64,000 nt of DNA from contig NZ_QJRI01000173.1 of assembly GCF_003254565.1 (NCBI RefSeq), positions 1 to 64,000 of the forward strand. The letters run 5' to 3'. Each line of letters begins with the position of its first letter. Position 1 is the stretch's first letter. The notes below the pieces were generated by a model. It made no database searches. It saw only the letters and a list, made by a program, of their open reading frames with translations, and was not told the origin of the DNA. The translations under genes and the position numbers were made by a program. Positions 1 through 9,502 of the stretch are shown here, one piece after another. This stretch comes from Flavobacterium nitrogenifigens (lineage in GTDB: Bacteria; Bacteroidota; Bacteroidia; Flavobacteriales; Flavobacteriaceae).

Positions 1-15
1 AAAATTCATCTTTTC

Positions 16-165
16 GCCACGAATTCACAAATTTATCTACTTAAACTTTGCGAAAATTTTACCGATAAATTTCACAAATTGTCTCTAGGTTAATCTAGGC
101 AAATTTGTGCAATTTATTGACAAGCAACACGTAAAGAGAATCATTAAAATTCGTGAATTCGTGGC
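16..165. repeat. Intergenic palindrome, GAATTC family, copy 1 (long loop)
   Basis: The left arm GCCACGAATTCAC (16-28) is matched by the inverted arm ATTCGTGAATTCGTGGC (149-165). The roughly 120 bases between them contain smaller inverted pieces. Copies of the same arms occur at 7749-7798, 15531-15578 and 32571-32632, always between genes. Confidence 0.75.
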
Positions 166-166
166 T

Positions 167-213
167 AAAAAAATCCCAAACTCCAATCGGTAAAATTGGA
201 ATTTGGGATTTTA
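167..213 (-). terminator. Intrinsic terminator of the antiporter gene
   Basis: AAATCCCAAACTCCAAT and its near-exact complement flank a short loop. Read on the minus strand the hairpin is followed by a run of T (complement of the A run at 167-173), just downstream of the antiporter stop at 235. Confidence 0.75.
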
Positions 214-234
214 AAATTTTGAAATTTAAAAAGT

Positions 235-2505
235 TTATGGTTTAAGAATTAAAACTGATGGAGAATTATTCAGCCAAATACTTTGAGATTCTATTAGTTT
301 TTTCCAGCTTTCTAGACTGATAATCATCAAATCTTGACTTTCTAAAAACTCTTTCTTCAAGGTTCTGTCATTCATAATCATGATGTGATTTGGGGCAATC
401 TGCTCAATAGAACGAATGGTTTCTTGAATTTCTCTTGTATTTTTCACTTCTCCACCAGCATCTAAAACTGTAATCTGAGAGCCGTTATTATTGATTAGTT
501 TTTTAGCATAATCAATTAAAAAAGCATCCTCTTTATTAAAAACAGGAATAAAAACCTGATTGACTTCTTCTAGATCTTTATCAATAAAAATTCCAACTGG
601 CATTTTAGACTTTGCAATAATATGGCGCGTTCTTTCGTCAAATGGAGAATTCTCAAACAACCCTTCTTTTCCTGTAAACTTATCAATCAAACGATCTGGA
701 TTTACAATTCGAGTAGTAAAACCAAGAATTTTTCCAAGCAACGTTCCGTCAAAAATAGATTGTCCTAAACCAACCAGCAGTAAATCATACTCTCCTTGAT
801 TTGCCGTATCAATAATATCAGAATCAATATCATTAGTAACTTTAAATAAACTCACCACATTCTGATTCAGACGCTGCGACTCTTCTATTACAGGAATTAG
901 CATTTTACGTTCATGCTCTTTTATATCAAAAGAATGCACTTCTGTACTTAAAGACAAATGCATTGCTGTTACAATAGAATTATCTGCTTGCTTTTTAACT
1001 AAACTATTTGCGATTTGAAGCAATTTTTTTCCTTTTTCTGGAGTTGCAAATGAAAGCAGAATTTTATACTTGCTTTTGGTTCCAATTTCTTCCGGAACGG
1101 CTGTCGCTTTATCTTTAAAAATAAATCCGATAAAATCTAATGCTGGACCTGTCATAAAAGTAGTCACCAGTGCCATAATGACCATCATCGTAAAAATCTC
1201 TGTTGATAATACTCCCAGATCATAACCAATATTTAAAACCACCAATTCCATTAAACCTCTAGTGTTCATCAAGGCTCCAATTGACAAACTGTCTTTCCAA
1301 TTCTGCCCCATGAACTTCGCCGCCAAAGCACTACCAAAGAATTTACCAACTACCGCGACCAAAATGATCAAACCAGTAATTTTCCATAGTTCAGGATCAT
1401 TCAATAATCCGATTTGCGTGCGCAAACCAGTAAACACGAAGAACAATGGCAATAAAACAATAATCGAAACGTCTTCAACTTTTTCAATAAATATATTTCT
1501 GAATTTGTTGTTTTCTGGCATAATTGCTCCAGCCAAAAAAGCTCCAAATAAAGCGTGAATTCCGATTAATTCTGAAGCATAAGCAGAAATTAAAAGGGTA
1601 ATAAAGAAAATCGCAACAACAGGTTTATTCAAACTTTCGCGCGTTGCATTCAAATCTCCTACTCTTTTTAAGAACGGACGAACGATTTTGAGCATTATAA
1701 TAACATACAAAATCGCCATTCCAATGACATACAATGAACTTGCAAGCGAGCCAGCTTTTACAATTGCAATAACAACTGCCAAAATACACCAAGCCGTAAT
1801 ATCATCTGCCGCAGCACAAGTAATGGCAATAGTTCCAAGTCTAGTTTTCTGCATGCCTCGTTCTTGGACAATTCTCGCCAGAACAGGAAACGCAGTAATA
1901 CTCATGGCAATACCCATAAATAATCCGAAAGAAGAAAATTCTACTCCCATCGGAGCATAGATTTCGTAAATAAAATAAGCCAATGACAATCCTAAAGCAA
2001 ACGGAATTACAATACTAGCGTGGCTGATAACAACAGCATCGTGCGCTTTATTTTTAAGCACTTTCAAATCAAGTTCCATCCCGATAACAAACATGAAAAG
2101 GATTAAACCGATTTGGCTTAAGAACTGTAAATTCCCTAAAGATTCTTTTGGAAATAAAGCTGCCGAAAATTCTGGAAAATACATTCCGACCAAAGATGGT
2201 CCTAAAACAATTCCGGCAATCATTTCGCCAATTACAGACGGCTGCCCTATTTTTCTAAAAAACCATCCAAATAAACGTGCGACTAAAATTATGGTAATAA
2301 TTTGCGCCAATAAAATGGCCAACGGATGTTGTAAATTATCGACCATAGAATGAAGAAAGTCTTTCCAATGGTTGCTTTCAACACTTTTCTTTACAATATT
2401 GCGTCCCACTTCTAATGAAACGCCTTTTGAAATCACCCAATATATCAGCGCTGTAAAACCACCAATAATTGTTACATAGAATAAAGAGTTCTTAATGTTA
2501 TTCAT
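235..2505 (-). CDS. Kef/CPA2-type cation:proton antiporter
   Basis: Inner-membrane monovalent cation/H+ antiporter of the CPA2 (Kef/NapA) family, about 756 residues. After one N-terminal helix (LFYVTIIGGFTALIYWV) comes the Na_H_Exchanger domain of about 12 helices, including the family signature GQPSVIGEMIAGIVLGPSLV near residues 87-105 and the conserved acidic stretch CAAADDITAW. The C-terminal ~280 residues are cytosolic and look like one or two USP-like domains (KYKILLSFATPEKGKKLL), probably regulatory. The open frame extends to 2565, but the ATG at 2505 (MNNIKNSLF) is preferred because the extra 20 residues (LLHLKLSSDICC) are not family-like. It is a single gene with its own terminator. 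The transported ion cannot be told from sequence. Confidence 0.85.
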   Translation of the reverse strand: MNNIKNSLFYVTIIGGFTALIYWVISKGVSLEVGRNIVKKSVESNHWKDFLHSMVDNLQHPLAILLAQIITIILVARLFGWFFRKIGQPSVIGEMIAGIVLGPSLVGMYFPEFSAALFPKESLGNLQFLSQIGLILFMFVIGMELDLKVLKNKAHDAVVISHASIVIPFALGLSLAYFIYEIYAPMGVEFSSFGLFMGIAMSITAFPVLARIVQERGMQKTRLGTIAITCAAADDITAWCILAVVIAIVKAGSLASSLYVIGMAILYVIIMLKIVRPFLKRVGDLNATRESLNKPVVAIFFITLLISAYASELIGIHALFGAFLAGAIMPENNKFRNIFIEKVEDVSIIVLLPLFFVFTGLRTQIGLLNDPELWKITGLIILVAVVGKFFGSALAAKFMGQNWKDSLSIGALMNTRGLMELVVLNIGYDLGVLSTEIFTMMVIMALVTTFMTGPALDFIGFIFKDKATAVPEEIGTKSKYKILLSFATPEKGKKLLQIANSLVKKQADNSIVTAMHLSLSTEVHSFDIKEHERKMLIPVIEESQRLNQNVVSLFKVTNDIDSDIIDTANQGEYDLLLVGLGQSIFDGTLLGKILGFTTRIVNPDRLIDKFTGKEGLFENSPFDERTRHIIAKSKMPVGIFIDKDLEEVNQVFIPVFNKEDAFLIDYAKKLINNNGSQITVLDAGGEVKNTREIQETIRSIEQIAPNHIMIMNDRTLKKEFLESQDLMIISLESWKKLIESQSIWLNNSPSVLILKP

Positions 2506-2618
2506 AACTCGTTCTTTAAATTTATTGCAGCAAATATCAGAACTGAGTTTTAAGTGAAGAAGCAAATTTCCAGCTAATTTTCAATGTATGTAACAAGTCG
2601 GAAAAACTTTGTAATAAC

Positions 2619-3338
2619 TTATAATTTCACCTTTTTCAAAAAATCAGAACGATAGGTTTCGCTCAGAATTAGAGCCGTATTTTTATTGTTTTCTTCCAAA
2701 TGATGAAGCACAATTTCATTATGATTAAAGAATTTTATCGCCTTCACCGCTACAATTTCTTTTTTATTGATTCGGCAGAAATCGGCATCTGGCAATTCGT
2801 TTAAAAGCGTATCGAATTTTACATTTTTCAAATTCAAGAAACTTCCGTCAGTAAGCAAAACCGTTTTGTCACGGCTATCGCTTAAAGCGGTTTTGATGTA
2901 TTGAATTTTATTAAAATACAATAGCGTTTTTCCTTTATCTGTATTAAGCTGAATGAATTTTTTTGAATTATCTGATTTATCGAAACGTTCAAAAGCTTTA
3001 GAAACTGCTTTTTGTAGACGTTCTAATTTCACAGGTTTTGTGATATAATCAACCGCATCAATATTAAAAGCTTCTGCCGCATATTCTTTATAAGCCGTAC
3101 AGAAAATAACCAATTTGTTATCTAACATTTCGGCCAAATGCAAACCATCAATTCCTGGCATTTCGATATCAGAAATTAAGAGATCAAAATCCAGTTCGGG
3201 AATATCAGACAAAAGTTTTTCAGGATTATTAAATGTTTTCACGATTTCCAGTTCTGGAATTTGCTCGCAAAGCATTTTAAGGTAAGTCAATCCTGGAATT
3301 TCATCGTCCAGAAGCAAGCATTTCAGTTTTGTATTCAA
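2619..3338 (-). CDS. LytTR-family response regulator
   Basis: Cytoplasmic response regulator of the LytR/AlgR class, 239 residues. The REC domain has the acidic pair DDE at 11-13, phospho-acceptor Asp57 (LLISDIEMPGIDGL) and a conserved Lys (YITKPVKL). A LytTR DNA-binding domain follows from about residue 137 (FIQLNTDKG) to the end. The start appears to be TTG at 3338: no in-frame ATG lies before the essential DDE motif. The first 38 bases overlap the end of the kinase gene, so translation is probably coupled. It most likely receives phosphate from that kinase; target genes are unknown. Confidence 0.88.
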   Translation of the reverse strand: MNTKLKCLLLDDEIPGLTYLKMLCEQIPELEIVKTFNNPEKLLSDIPELDFDLLISDIEMPGIDGLHLAEMLDNKLVIFCTAYKEYAAEAFNIDAVDYITKPVKLERLQKAVSKAFERFDKSDNSKKFIQLNTDKGKTLLYFNKIQYIKTALSDSRDKTVLLTDGSFLNLKNVKFDTLLNELPDADFCRINKKEIVAVKAIKFFNHNEIVLHHLEENNKNTALILSETYRSDFLKKVKL

Positions 3339-4062
3339 GTAAATCTATTTTTAGATGAGCAATATAAACGTCATTTTCTATAAACTTGTCAAGTTTGAAA
3401 TTATTCTTGTAAATAATTCGCAGTCGATGTTCTAAAGTCGCGTGGCCAAAACCGCTTCGTTCTTTTTTTAATACTTTTTTATCAGAGATTTTATTGGAAA
3501 CCGTCATAAAAAAAGCATTGTTTTTAAATTCGAAAACTACCGAAATAAAAGCATCTGCACTTTGTAAGTCAGCATGTTTAAAAGCATTTTCTATTAAATC
3601 AATCGAAATTAAAGGCGCAAGCAAAGGCTGATCATACAATTTGTCTTCCTGATGAATGTTGGTTTTGACTTTAAGTTCAAAAAGCGGACTGATTTTAATT
3701 TTATTGATTTCGATTAAATTCATCGCAAAATCAATTTCTTCTTTGGCCGTTACAAATTTCTTTTTGCTTTCGTACAAAATATAATCTAAAACATTTGCCA
3801 GTTTATCTAGAGCAAAATACGTCTGATACGCATGTGACTGAATCGAATTTAGAATATTCTTAAACAAATGCGGATTCAGTTTTGATTCTAGATTTTCCAA
3901 TTGCAAATCATTGACTTTAGATTCTAAGGCATAAAAACTTTTTTCTGCATCTTCTTTTGCTTTTTTGGTTTGCATTAATTGATACACCATAAAACAAATG
4001 ATGACAACTAAAAGCAATAGAATTGCCAGAAAAATAAAAGTGGTTGTATTGTTTTGCTGCAT
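3301..4062 (-). CDS. LytS/YehU-type sensor histidine kinase (short)
   Basis: Membrane-anchored histidine kinase of the His_kinase/HATPase_c LytS group, 253 residues. There is one transmembrane helix at about 8-29 (IFLAILLLLVVIICFMVYQL), a short coiled linker, the phospho-acceptor motif LNPHLFKNILNSI with His65, the N box DLIENAFKH and a divergent G box GFGHATLEHRL. It has no periplasmic sensing domain, so it probably senses through the membrane helix or a partner. It is the first gene of a two-gene unit with the LytTR regulator. The 287-bp spacer upstream shows no other gene. Confidence 0.87.
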   Translation of the reverse strand: MQQNNTTTFIFLAILLLLVVIICFMVYQLMQTKKAKEDAEKSFYALESKVNDLQLENLESKLNPHLFKNILNSIQSHAYQTYFALDKLANVLDYILYESKKKFVTAKEEIDFAMNLIEINKIKISPLFELKVKTNIHQEDKLYDQPLLAPLISIDLIENAFKHADLQSADAFISVVFEFKNNAFFMTVSNKISDKKVLKKERSGFGHATLEHRLRIIYKNNFKLDKFIENDVYIAHLKIDLLEYKTEMLASGR

Positions 4063-4321
4063 TTGCGTGGTTTTATATTTAAGTCAAATTCAAGAATAAA
4101 ATTACTGAATCTGCTTCAATCTGTTGAATCTGCGTGAAGCTTTTTCACTAAGAAAACAACTCAATCTAAATTTTCCTAAAATCTAAATTGTTTGCAAATA
4201 TGAGAAAACCTTACGGTTTACAGATAAAACAAGGCAAATTATAGCCAAAACAGCTCTATCAAATTTGTGTTAACGTTAAGTAAAATAGAACGGAATATTT
4301 ATGATTTCGAGCACTTTTCAC

Positions 4322-4329
4322 TACATTTG
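4322..4329 (+). promoter_or_regulatory. Candidate -7 box (TACATTTG) for the MMPL gene
   Basis: Exact match to the Bacteroidota TAnnTTTG -7 element, 20 bases before the ATG at 4350. No clear TTTG -33 box was seen at the right distance. Confidence 0.5.
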
Positions 4330-4349
4330 CATCCATTTTTAAAGATTTT

Positions 4350-6716
4350 ATGAAAAACACTGTCCAAGTTGGATTTTGGGAAAAACTTGCCCGAATTATA
4401 CTTAAAAACCGAATTACGATTCTGGTTATACTTTCTGCTTTAACTCTTTTCTTTGGTTATCAGTGGAAGAATCTTTCTATGACTTATACCGAAGCCAACT
4501 TGCTTCCGAAAGATCATATTGCAAATAAAGATTATCAAAAATTCTTAGACAAATTTGGCGAAGAAGGAAACTTAATTGTTATTGGTTTTAAAGATCCTAA
4601 ATTCTTTACACCAAAAAATTATGCCGCTTGGACCGAATTGATGAACGGTTTGAAAAAAGCCAAAGAAGTTGATTTAGTAATTTCTTTGAATGATTTAAAG
4701 AAACTTGAAAAAGATACTGTAAATCAAAAGTTTGTTCTAGCGCCATTTATCGAAGAAAGCAAAGCACTTGACGCTAATTATTTAAAAAGTGTACAATATG
4801 ATTTGTTTCACAATCTTCCTTTTTACGAAGGATTGTTGTTTAACAAAGAAAGCGGTAGCGTTCGCTCTGCAATCTATATGAACAAAGCCCTAGTAAACAC
4901 GGCCGAAAGAAAGACTTTTATCTTAAATGATTTAGTTCCTAAAATCGATAAATTCGAAAAAACAACTGGAATCGATCTTAAAGTTTCTGGAATGCCTTAC
5001 ATCCGTACAATCAATGCGGACAACATGAAAGGTGAAATCGGACTTTTTATTGGAGCATCTTTATTGACTGTTTCTCTGATTTTCTTTTTCTTCTTCCGTT
5101 CTTTCAGAGCTACTTTTATTTCGATCTGCATTTTAATTGTCGGAGTAACTTGGTCATTTGGAACACTTGGATTATTTGGTTATAAAATCACGATTTTAAC
5201 AGCAATTATTCCACCGCTGATTATCGTAATCGGAATTACAAACTGTATTTTCCTGATTAATAAATATCAGCAGGAAATCAAACTGCATAACAATCAGGCA
5301 AAAGCTTTACAGCGTGTGATTTCAAAAATTGGATCTTCGACTTTGATGACCAATTTGACAGCTGCGATTGGTTTTGCAACTTTGATGATTACAGGAAACG
5401 AACTTCTTTTTGAGTTCGGATTAGTAACTTCTATCAACGTGCTTTCTGTTTATACTTTGACACTTTTTATCGTGCCAATTATTTACAGTTTTATGCCATT
5501 GCCAAAAGAAAAGCACTTATATCACTTAGACAAAACTTACATTTCGACACTTTTAAATACAGTTACAACTATCGTTAAAGGCAAAAAAACAATTGTTTAT
5601 TGCATTTACGCTGTTCTATTTCTTGTGAGTTTAAATGGAGTAAGACAAATGAAAGTTTCAGGAAGTTTGATTGGCGAAATGCCAAAAAGCGCTTCTTTCT
5701 TTAAAGATATTTTATTTTACGAAAAAGAATTCAACGGTGTAATGCCATTGGAAATCATGATTGACACCAAAAAGAAAAAAGGTGTTATGAAGCCTTCTAC
5801 AATTCGTAAAATGGATGAATTGCAGAATACTATTTCTGAAATTCCAGAATTGGCGAAACCAGTTTCTGTTGTAAACTTGGTTAAATATGCAAAACAGGCT
5901 TTCTACAACGGAAACCCTGAATATTACCAATTGCCAACTTCACAGGAACAGACTTTTATTTTGGGTTATGCTAAAAATGCAACCAAAAACAGTAAAGAAA
6001 ATTTAATGAAAGCGTATGTGGATTCGACTGGACAATATGCCCGAATCACCACTTTCATGAAAGATATTGGAACAGATGAAATGGCAAAAGTAGAAGGAAA
6101 ATTGCGTAAAAAAATTGACGAGATTTTCCCTAAAGACCGTTATGAAGTTACGATTACAGGAAAAGCATTAGTTTTCCAAAAAGGAACAACTTATTTGGCG
6201 CATAACTTAATCGAGTCATTATTGTTTGCAATTTTGACTATTGCAATTTTGATGTTGTATTTATTCCGTTCGTTCAAAATGGTAGCGGCTTCTTTGATTA
6301 CAAATATTTTACCGCTTTGCATCACTTCGGGATTAATGGGTTATTTCGGAATTCCGTTAAAACCATCAACGATTCTGGTATTTAGTATCGCTTTCGGAAT
6401 CTCGGTGGATAATGCAATTCAGTTTATGGCGAAATACAAACATGATCTGATGCAAAACAAAGGAAAAGTGAAGAAATCGGTTTTCAGCGCCTTGAGAGAA
6501 ACTGGAGTAAGTACTTTCTATACTTCTGTAGTTTTGATTTTAGGTTTTGCGACTTTTACATTATCAAGCTTCAGCGGAACTATTGCTTTAGGAGGATTAA
6601 TTTCTTGTACTTTGGTTTTTGCAATGTTTGCTAACTTGGTTGTTTTACCATCGTTGGTTTTAACTTTTGAGAAGAAGAAAACAAGGAAAGAGGAATTAGA
6701 GAGTTTGGAGAAGTAA
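4350..6716 (+). CDS. MMPL/RND-superfamily exporter
   Basis: Inner-membrane RND-superfamily protein of the MMPL/SSD type, 788 residues, probably moving lipids, hydrophobic compounds or a small metabolite using the proton gradient. The layout is the duplicated RND plan: TM1 near 16-34, a periplasmic loop of about 190 residues, five helices (GLFIGASLLTVSLIFFFFF onward), a second TM7, a second loop, then five helices ending FANLVVLPSLVLTF. The SSD-like block FSIAFGISVDNAIQFMAKYK in TM10 carries the conserved charged residue. No membrane-fusion protein or outer-membrane channel is adjacent, as usual for MMPL rather than tripartite RND pumps. Confidence 0.87.
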   Translation: MKNTVQVGFWEKLARIILKNRITILVILSALTLFFGYQWKNLSMTYTEANLLPKDHIANKDYQKFLDKFGEEGNLIVIGFKDPKFFTPKNYAAWTELMNGLKKAKEVDLVISLNDLKKLEKDTVNQKFVLAPFIEESKALDANYLKSVQYDLFHNLPFYEGLLFNKESGSVRSAIYMNKALVNTAERKTFILNDLVPKIDKFEKTTGIDLKVSGMPYIRTINADNMKGEIGLFIGASLLTVSLIFFFFFRSFRATFISICILIVGVTWSFGTLGLFGYKITILTAIIPPLIIVIGITNCIFLINKYQQEIKLHNNQAKALQRVISKIGSSTLMTNLTAAIGFATLMITGNELLFEFGLVTSINVLSVYTLTLFIVPIIYSFMPLPKEKHLYHLDKTYISTLLNTVTTIVKGKKTIVYCIYAVLFLVSLNGVRQMKVSGSLIGEMPKSASFFKDILFYEKEFNGVMPLEIMIDTKKKKGVMKPSTIRKMDELQNTISEIPELAKPVSVVNLVKYAKQAFYNGNPEYYQLPTSQEQTFILGYAKNATKNSKENLMKAYVDSTGQYARITTFMKDIGTDEMAKVEGKLRKKIDEIFPKDRYEVTITGKALVFQKGTTYLAHNLIESLLFAILTIAILMLYLFRSFKMVAASLITNILPLCITSGLMGYFGIPLKPSTILVFSIAFGISVDNAIQFMAKYKHDLMQNKGKVKKSVFSALRETGVSTFYTSVVLILGFATFTLSSFSGTIALGGLISCTLVFAMFANLVVLPSLVLTFEKKKTRKEELESLEK

Positions 6717-6741
6717 AAGCAATCTCCGATAGCTGTTGAAT

Positions 6742-7725
6742 ATGGATAAAAGTTTTTCAGAAATAACCAGTTTAATTAAACAGACTCGAATTAACACTTT
6801 AAAAATTGTTAATGCGGAGTTGATTAGTTTATACTGGAATATCGGTCAATATATCTATACAAAAATAGAAGAAGCTAGCTGGGGACAATCTGTTGTAAAA
6901 CAATTAGCAAATCACATTCAAGATACTGAACCTGAATTAAAAGGATTTTCAGATAAAAATCTTTGGCGCATGAAGCAATTTTATGAAGCCTATAAAGATT
7001 TTCCAAAACTCTCACCATTGGTGAGAGAAATTAGCTGGACAAATAATTTGTTGATATTTTCGCGAACTAAAACCATAGAAGAAAAGGAGTTTTACTTAAA
7101 AATAAGCAAACAGGAGTCTTACAGCAAGAGAGAACTTGATCGTCAAATATCTGCAAGTCTATTTGAAAGAACGATGCTCGGCAATTCAAAACTCTCACCA
7201 CTGTTGAGAGAAATTGACTCAGACATCACAAACTCATTTAAAGACAATTATATTTTTGAGTTTTTAAATCTTCCTGACTCTCATAACGAAAGCGATCTAC
7301 AGAAAGCCCTTGTGAACCAGATGAAAAATTTTATCCTTGAATTAGGAAAAGATTTTTTATTTATAGACAAAGAATACAAATTACAAGTAGGAAACAGTGA
7401 TTTCTATATTGATTTATTATTTTACCATCGAGGCCTGCAATGTTTGGTCGCATTTGAGTTAAAAACAGATAAATTTAAACCAGAGCATTTAGGTCAATTA
7501 AATTTTTATTTAGAAGCTCTTGACCGTGATGTAAAAAAGCAAAATGAAAATCCAAGTATTGGTATTTTACTCTGTAAAGATAAAGACAACGAAGTTGTAG
7601 AATATGCTTTGAGCAGAAGCTTATCCCCAACATTAGTTTCTGAATACAAAACACAGCTTCCAGACAAGAAACTTTTGGAGAAAAAACTGCATGAAATATT
7701 TGAAAGTAAAAATAAAGAAGAGTAA
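6742..7725 (+). CDS. YhcG-family PD-(D/E)XK nuclease (DUF1016)
   Basis: 327-residue member of the DUF1016/YhcG family: an N-terminal DUF1016_N helical domain (about 1-150; SLYWNIGQYI, LWRMKQFYEAY, LSWxx-like EISWTNNLL) and a C-terminal PD-(D/E)XK nuclease fold with Asp near 222 (DFYIDLLFYHRGL) and the ELK catalytic pair near 239-241 (CLVAFELKTDKFKPEHLGQL). Members are often found in accessory regions and next to restriction systems, but here it stands alone 19 bases after the exporter. The frame opens at TTG 6736; ATG 6742 is chosen. Two near-identical palindromic 29-mers lie inside the gene in the same frame (7005-7033 and 7188-7216). Confidence 0.85.
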   Translation: MDKSFSEITSLIKQTRINTLKIVNAELISLYWNIGQYIYTKIEEASWGQSVVKQLANHIQDTEPELKGFSDKNLWRMKQFYEAYKDFPKLSPLVREISWTNNLLIFSRTKTIEEKEFYLKISKQESYSKRELDRQISASLFERTMLGNSKLSPLLREIDSDITNSFKDNYIFEFLNLPDSHNESDLQKALVNQMKNFILELGKDFLFIDKEYKLQVGNSDFYIDLLFYHRGLQCLVAFELKTDKFKPEHLGQLNFYLEALDRDVKKQNENPSIGILLCKDKDNEVVEYALSRSLSPTLVSEYKTQLPDKKLLEKKLHEIFESKNKEE

Positions 7726-7748
7726 TTTTCTTTATTCCAAAAAAAAAT

Positions 7749-7798
7749 CCGCCACGAATTCACGAATAAAAAACAAATAATTCGTGAATTCGTGGCGG
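7749..7798. repeat. GAATTC-family palindrome, copy 2 (short loop)
   Basis: CCGCCACGAATTCACGAAT and its inverted partner ATTCGTGAATTCGTGGCGG separated by a 12-base AT loop; an almost perfect hairpin with 19-base arms, 23 bases after the nuclease stop. It may also act as a transcription terminator. Confidence 0.85.
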
Positions 7799-7871
7799 CT
7801 AAATTTACACGAACAATTATCAGAATAACAAAAGGAACCAGAAACAGCTTCAAAAATTAATTATTATCGAT

Positions 7872-7879
7872 TATATTTG
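7872..7879 (+). promoter_or_regulatory. Candidate -7 box (TATATTTG) for asnS
   Basis: Exact TAnnTTTG match 45 bases before the asnS ATG. No convincing -33 element was found. Confidence 0.5.
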
Positions 7880-7924
7880 CAGTTGTTCAAAACGAATATT
7901 ATTTAATATCAATTATATATAAAA

Positions 7925-9370
7925 ATGAAACACACAAAAGTTAGAGACTTATTAAACAGTACGACGACGTTACAGGAAGTGAATGCAAAAGGTTGGGTGA
8001 GAACTTTTAGAAATAATCAGTTCATCGCTTTAAATGACGGTTCTACAATTAATAATATTCAATGTGTTGTTGATTTTGAAAATACACCAGAAGAGACTTT
8101 AAAAAGAATCACGACTGGAGCAGCGGTTTCTGTAATTGGAACTTTGGTTGAAAGCAAAGGTGCGGGTCAGAAATATGAAATTCAAGTAAACAAACTTGAA
8201 ATCCTTGGAGATTCTGATGCTGAGAAATTCCCAATGCAACCTAAAAAACACTCTTTAGAATTTTTACGTGAAAACGCTCACTTGCGTGTTCGTACAAATG
8301 CTTTTGGTGCGATCATGCGTGTGCGTTCGGTATTGTCTTATGCAGTTCACAAATATTTTCAAGATAAAGGTTTCGTTTATGTAAACACGCCAATTATCAC
8401 TGGAGCTGATGCTGAAGGTGCTGGAGAAATGTTCCAAGTAACTTCTTTGCCATTAGATAACCTTCCTAAAAATGAAGAAGGAAACATCGATTTCAAAAAA
8501 GATTTCTTTGGAAAACATACGAACTTAACGGTTTCTGGACAGTTAGAAGGTGAAACTTTCGCTATGGCTTTGGGTCAGATTTATACTTTTGGACCAACGT
8601 TTAGAGCAGAAAACTCAAACACTTCTCGTCACTTAGCAGAATTCTGGATGATTGAGCCTGAAGTTGCTTTCAATGACCTTGATGACAACATGGATTTGGC
8701 TGAAGATTTTATTCAGTATGTAATTAAATATGCTTTAGACAACTGTAAAGATGATTTAAAATTCTTAGAAGGAAGACTTCTTGAAGAAGAAAAATCAAAA
8801 CCACAGGCTGAAAGAAGCGAAATGGCATTGTTAGAAAAATTGAACTTCGTTTTAGAAAACAACTTCAAGCGTGTTTCTTATACAGAAGCAATTGACATTT
8901 TAAGAGATTCAACTCCAAATAAAAAGAAGAAATTCCAATATTTAATCAACGAATGGGGAGCTGATTTACAGTCAGAACACGAGCGTTTCTTGGTTGAAAA
9001 ACACTTTAAATGTCCGGTAATTTTATACGATTACCCAGCAAACATTAAAGCGTTTTACATGCGTCTAAACGACAACACAGAACCAGGAAGAGAAACAGTT
9101 CGTGCAATGGACATCCTTTTCCCTGGAATTGGAGAAATTGTTGGTGGTTCTGAAAGAGAAGAGCGTTACGATGTTCTTGTCGAAAAAATGGAAAAACTTG
9201 GAATTGACAAAGAAGAATTATACTGGTACTTAGATACCAGAAGATTTGGATCGGCAACTCACGCAGGTTTCGGTTTAGGATTTGAGCGTTTAGTATTGTT
9301 TGTAACAGGAATGACAAACATTAGAGACGTAATTCCTTTCCCAAGAACTCCTGGAAGTGCAGAGTTTTAA
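7925..9370 (+). CDS. asnS: Asparagine--tRNA ligase
   Basis: Cytoplasmic class IIb aminoacyl-tRNA synthetase charging tRNA-Asn, 481 residues, normal length. The N-terminal OB anticodon-binding domain ([21 protein letters not shown]) is followed by the catalytic core with motif 2 [21 protein letters not shown], split by the usual helical insertion, and motif 3 [16 protein letters not shown] plus [12 protein letters not shown]. AsnRS is preferred over AspRS because of the [12 protein letters not shown] ending and the short single-domain C-terminus. The gene is followed by a structured spacer and then rpoN. Confidence 0.96.
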   Translation: MKHTKVRDLLNSTTTLQEVNAKGWVRTFRNNQFIALNDGSTINNIQCVVDFENTPEETLKRITTGAAVSVIGTLVESKGAGQKYEIQVNKLEILGDSDAEKFPMQPKKHSLEFLRENAHLRVRTNAFGAIMRVRSVLSYAVHKYFQDKGFVYVNTPIITGADAEGAGEMFQVTSLPLDNLPKNEEGNIDFKKDFFGKHTNLTVSGQLEGETFAMALGQIYTFGPTFRAENSNTSRHLAEFWMIEPEVAFNDLDDNMDLAEDFIQYVIKYALDNCKDDLKFLEGRLLEEEKSKPQAERSEMALLEKLNFVLENNFKRVSYTEAIDILRDSTPNKKKKFQYLINEWGADLQSEHERFLVEKHFKCPVILYDYPANIKAFYMRLNDNTEPGRETVRAMDILFPGIGEIVGGSEREERYDVLVEKMEKLGIDKEELYWYLDTRRFGSATHAGFGLGFERLVLFVTGMTNIRDVIPFPRTPGSAEF

Positions 9371-9500
9371 TCTGAGGTTCTAAGGTACTGAGGTACTAAG
9401 ATTCTAAGGTTTAAAATTAAAACGAAATAATTAAAACGAATTTAATTCGTCAACATAAGATACTTAGCGCCTTAGCGCCTTAGTACCTTAGCACCTTTTT
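9371..9500. repeat. Heptamer-like tandem repeats in inverted blocks (CTAAGGT type)
   Basis: Left block about 9374-9412 has reiterated TCTAAGG/TACTGAG/GTACTAAG units. The right block about 9459-9497 has their complement (CTTAGCGCCTTAGCGCC, then CTTAGTACCTTAGCACC). The two blocks can pair into a long imperfect hairpin between asnS and rpoN. Confidence 0.7.
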
Positions 9501-9502
9501 AT

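Noticed and set aside
2506..2565. 20-residue N-terminal extension of the antiporter
   Set aside because: Not family-like; ATG at 2505 fits better.
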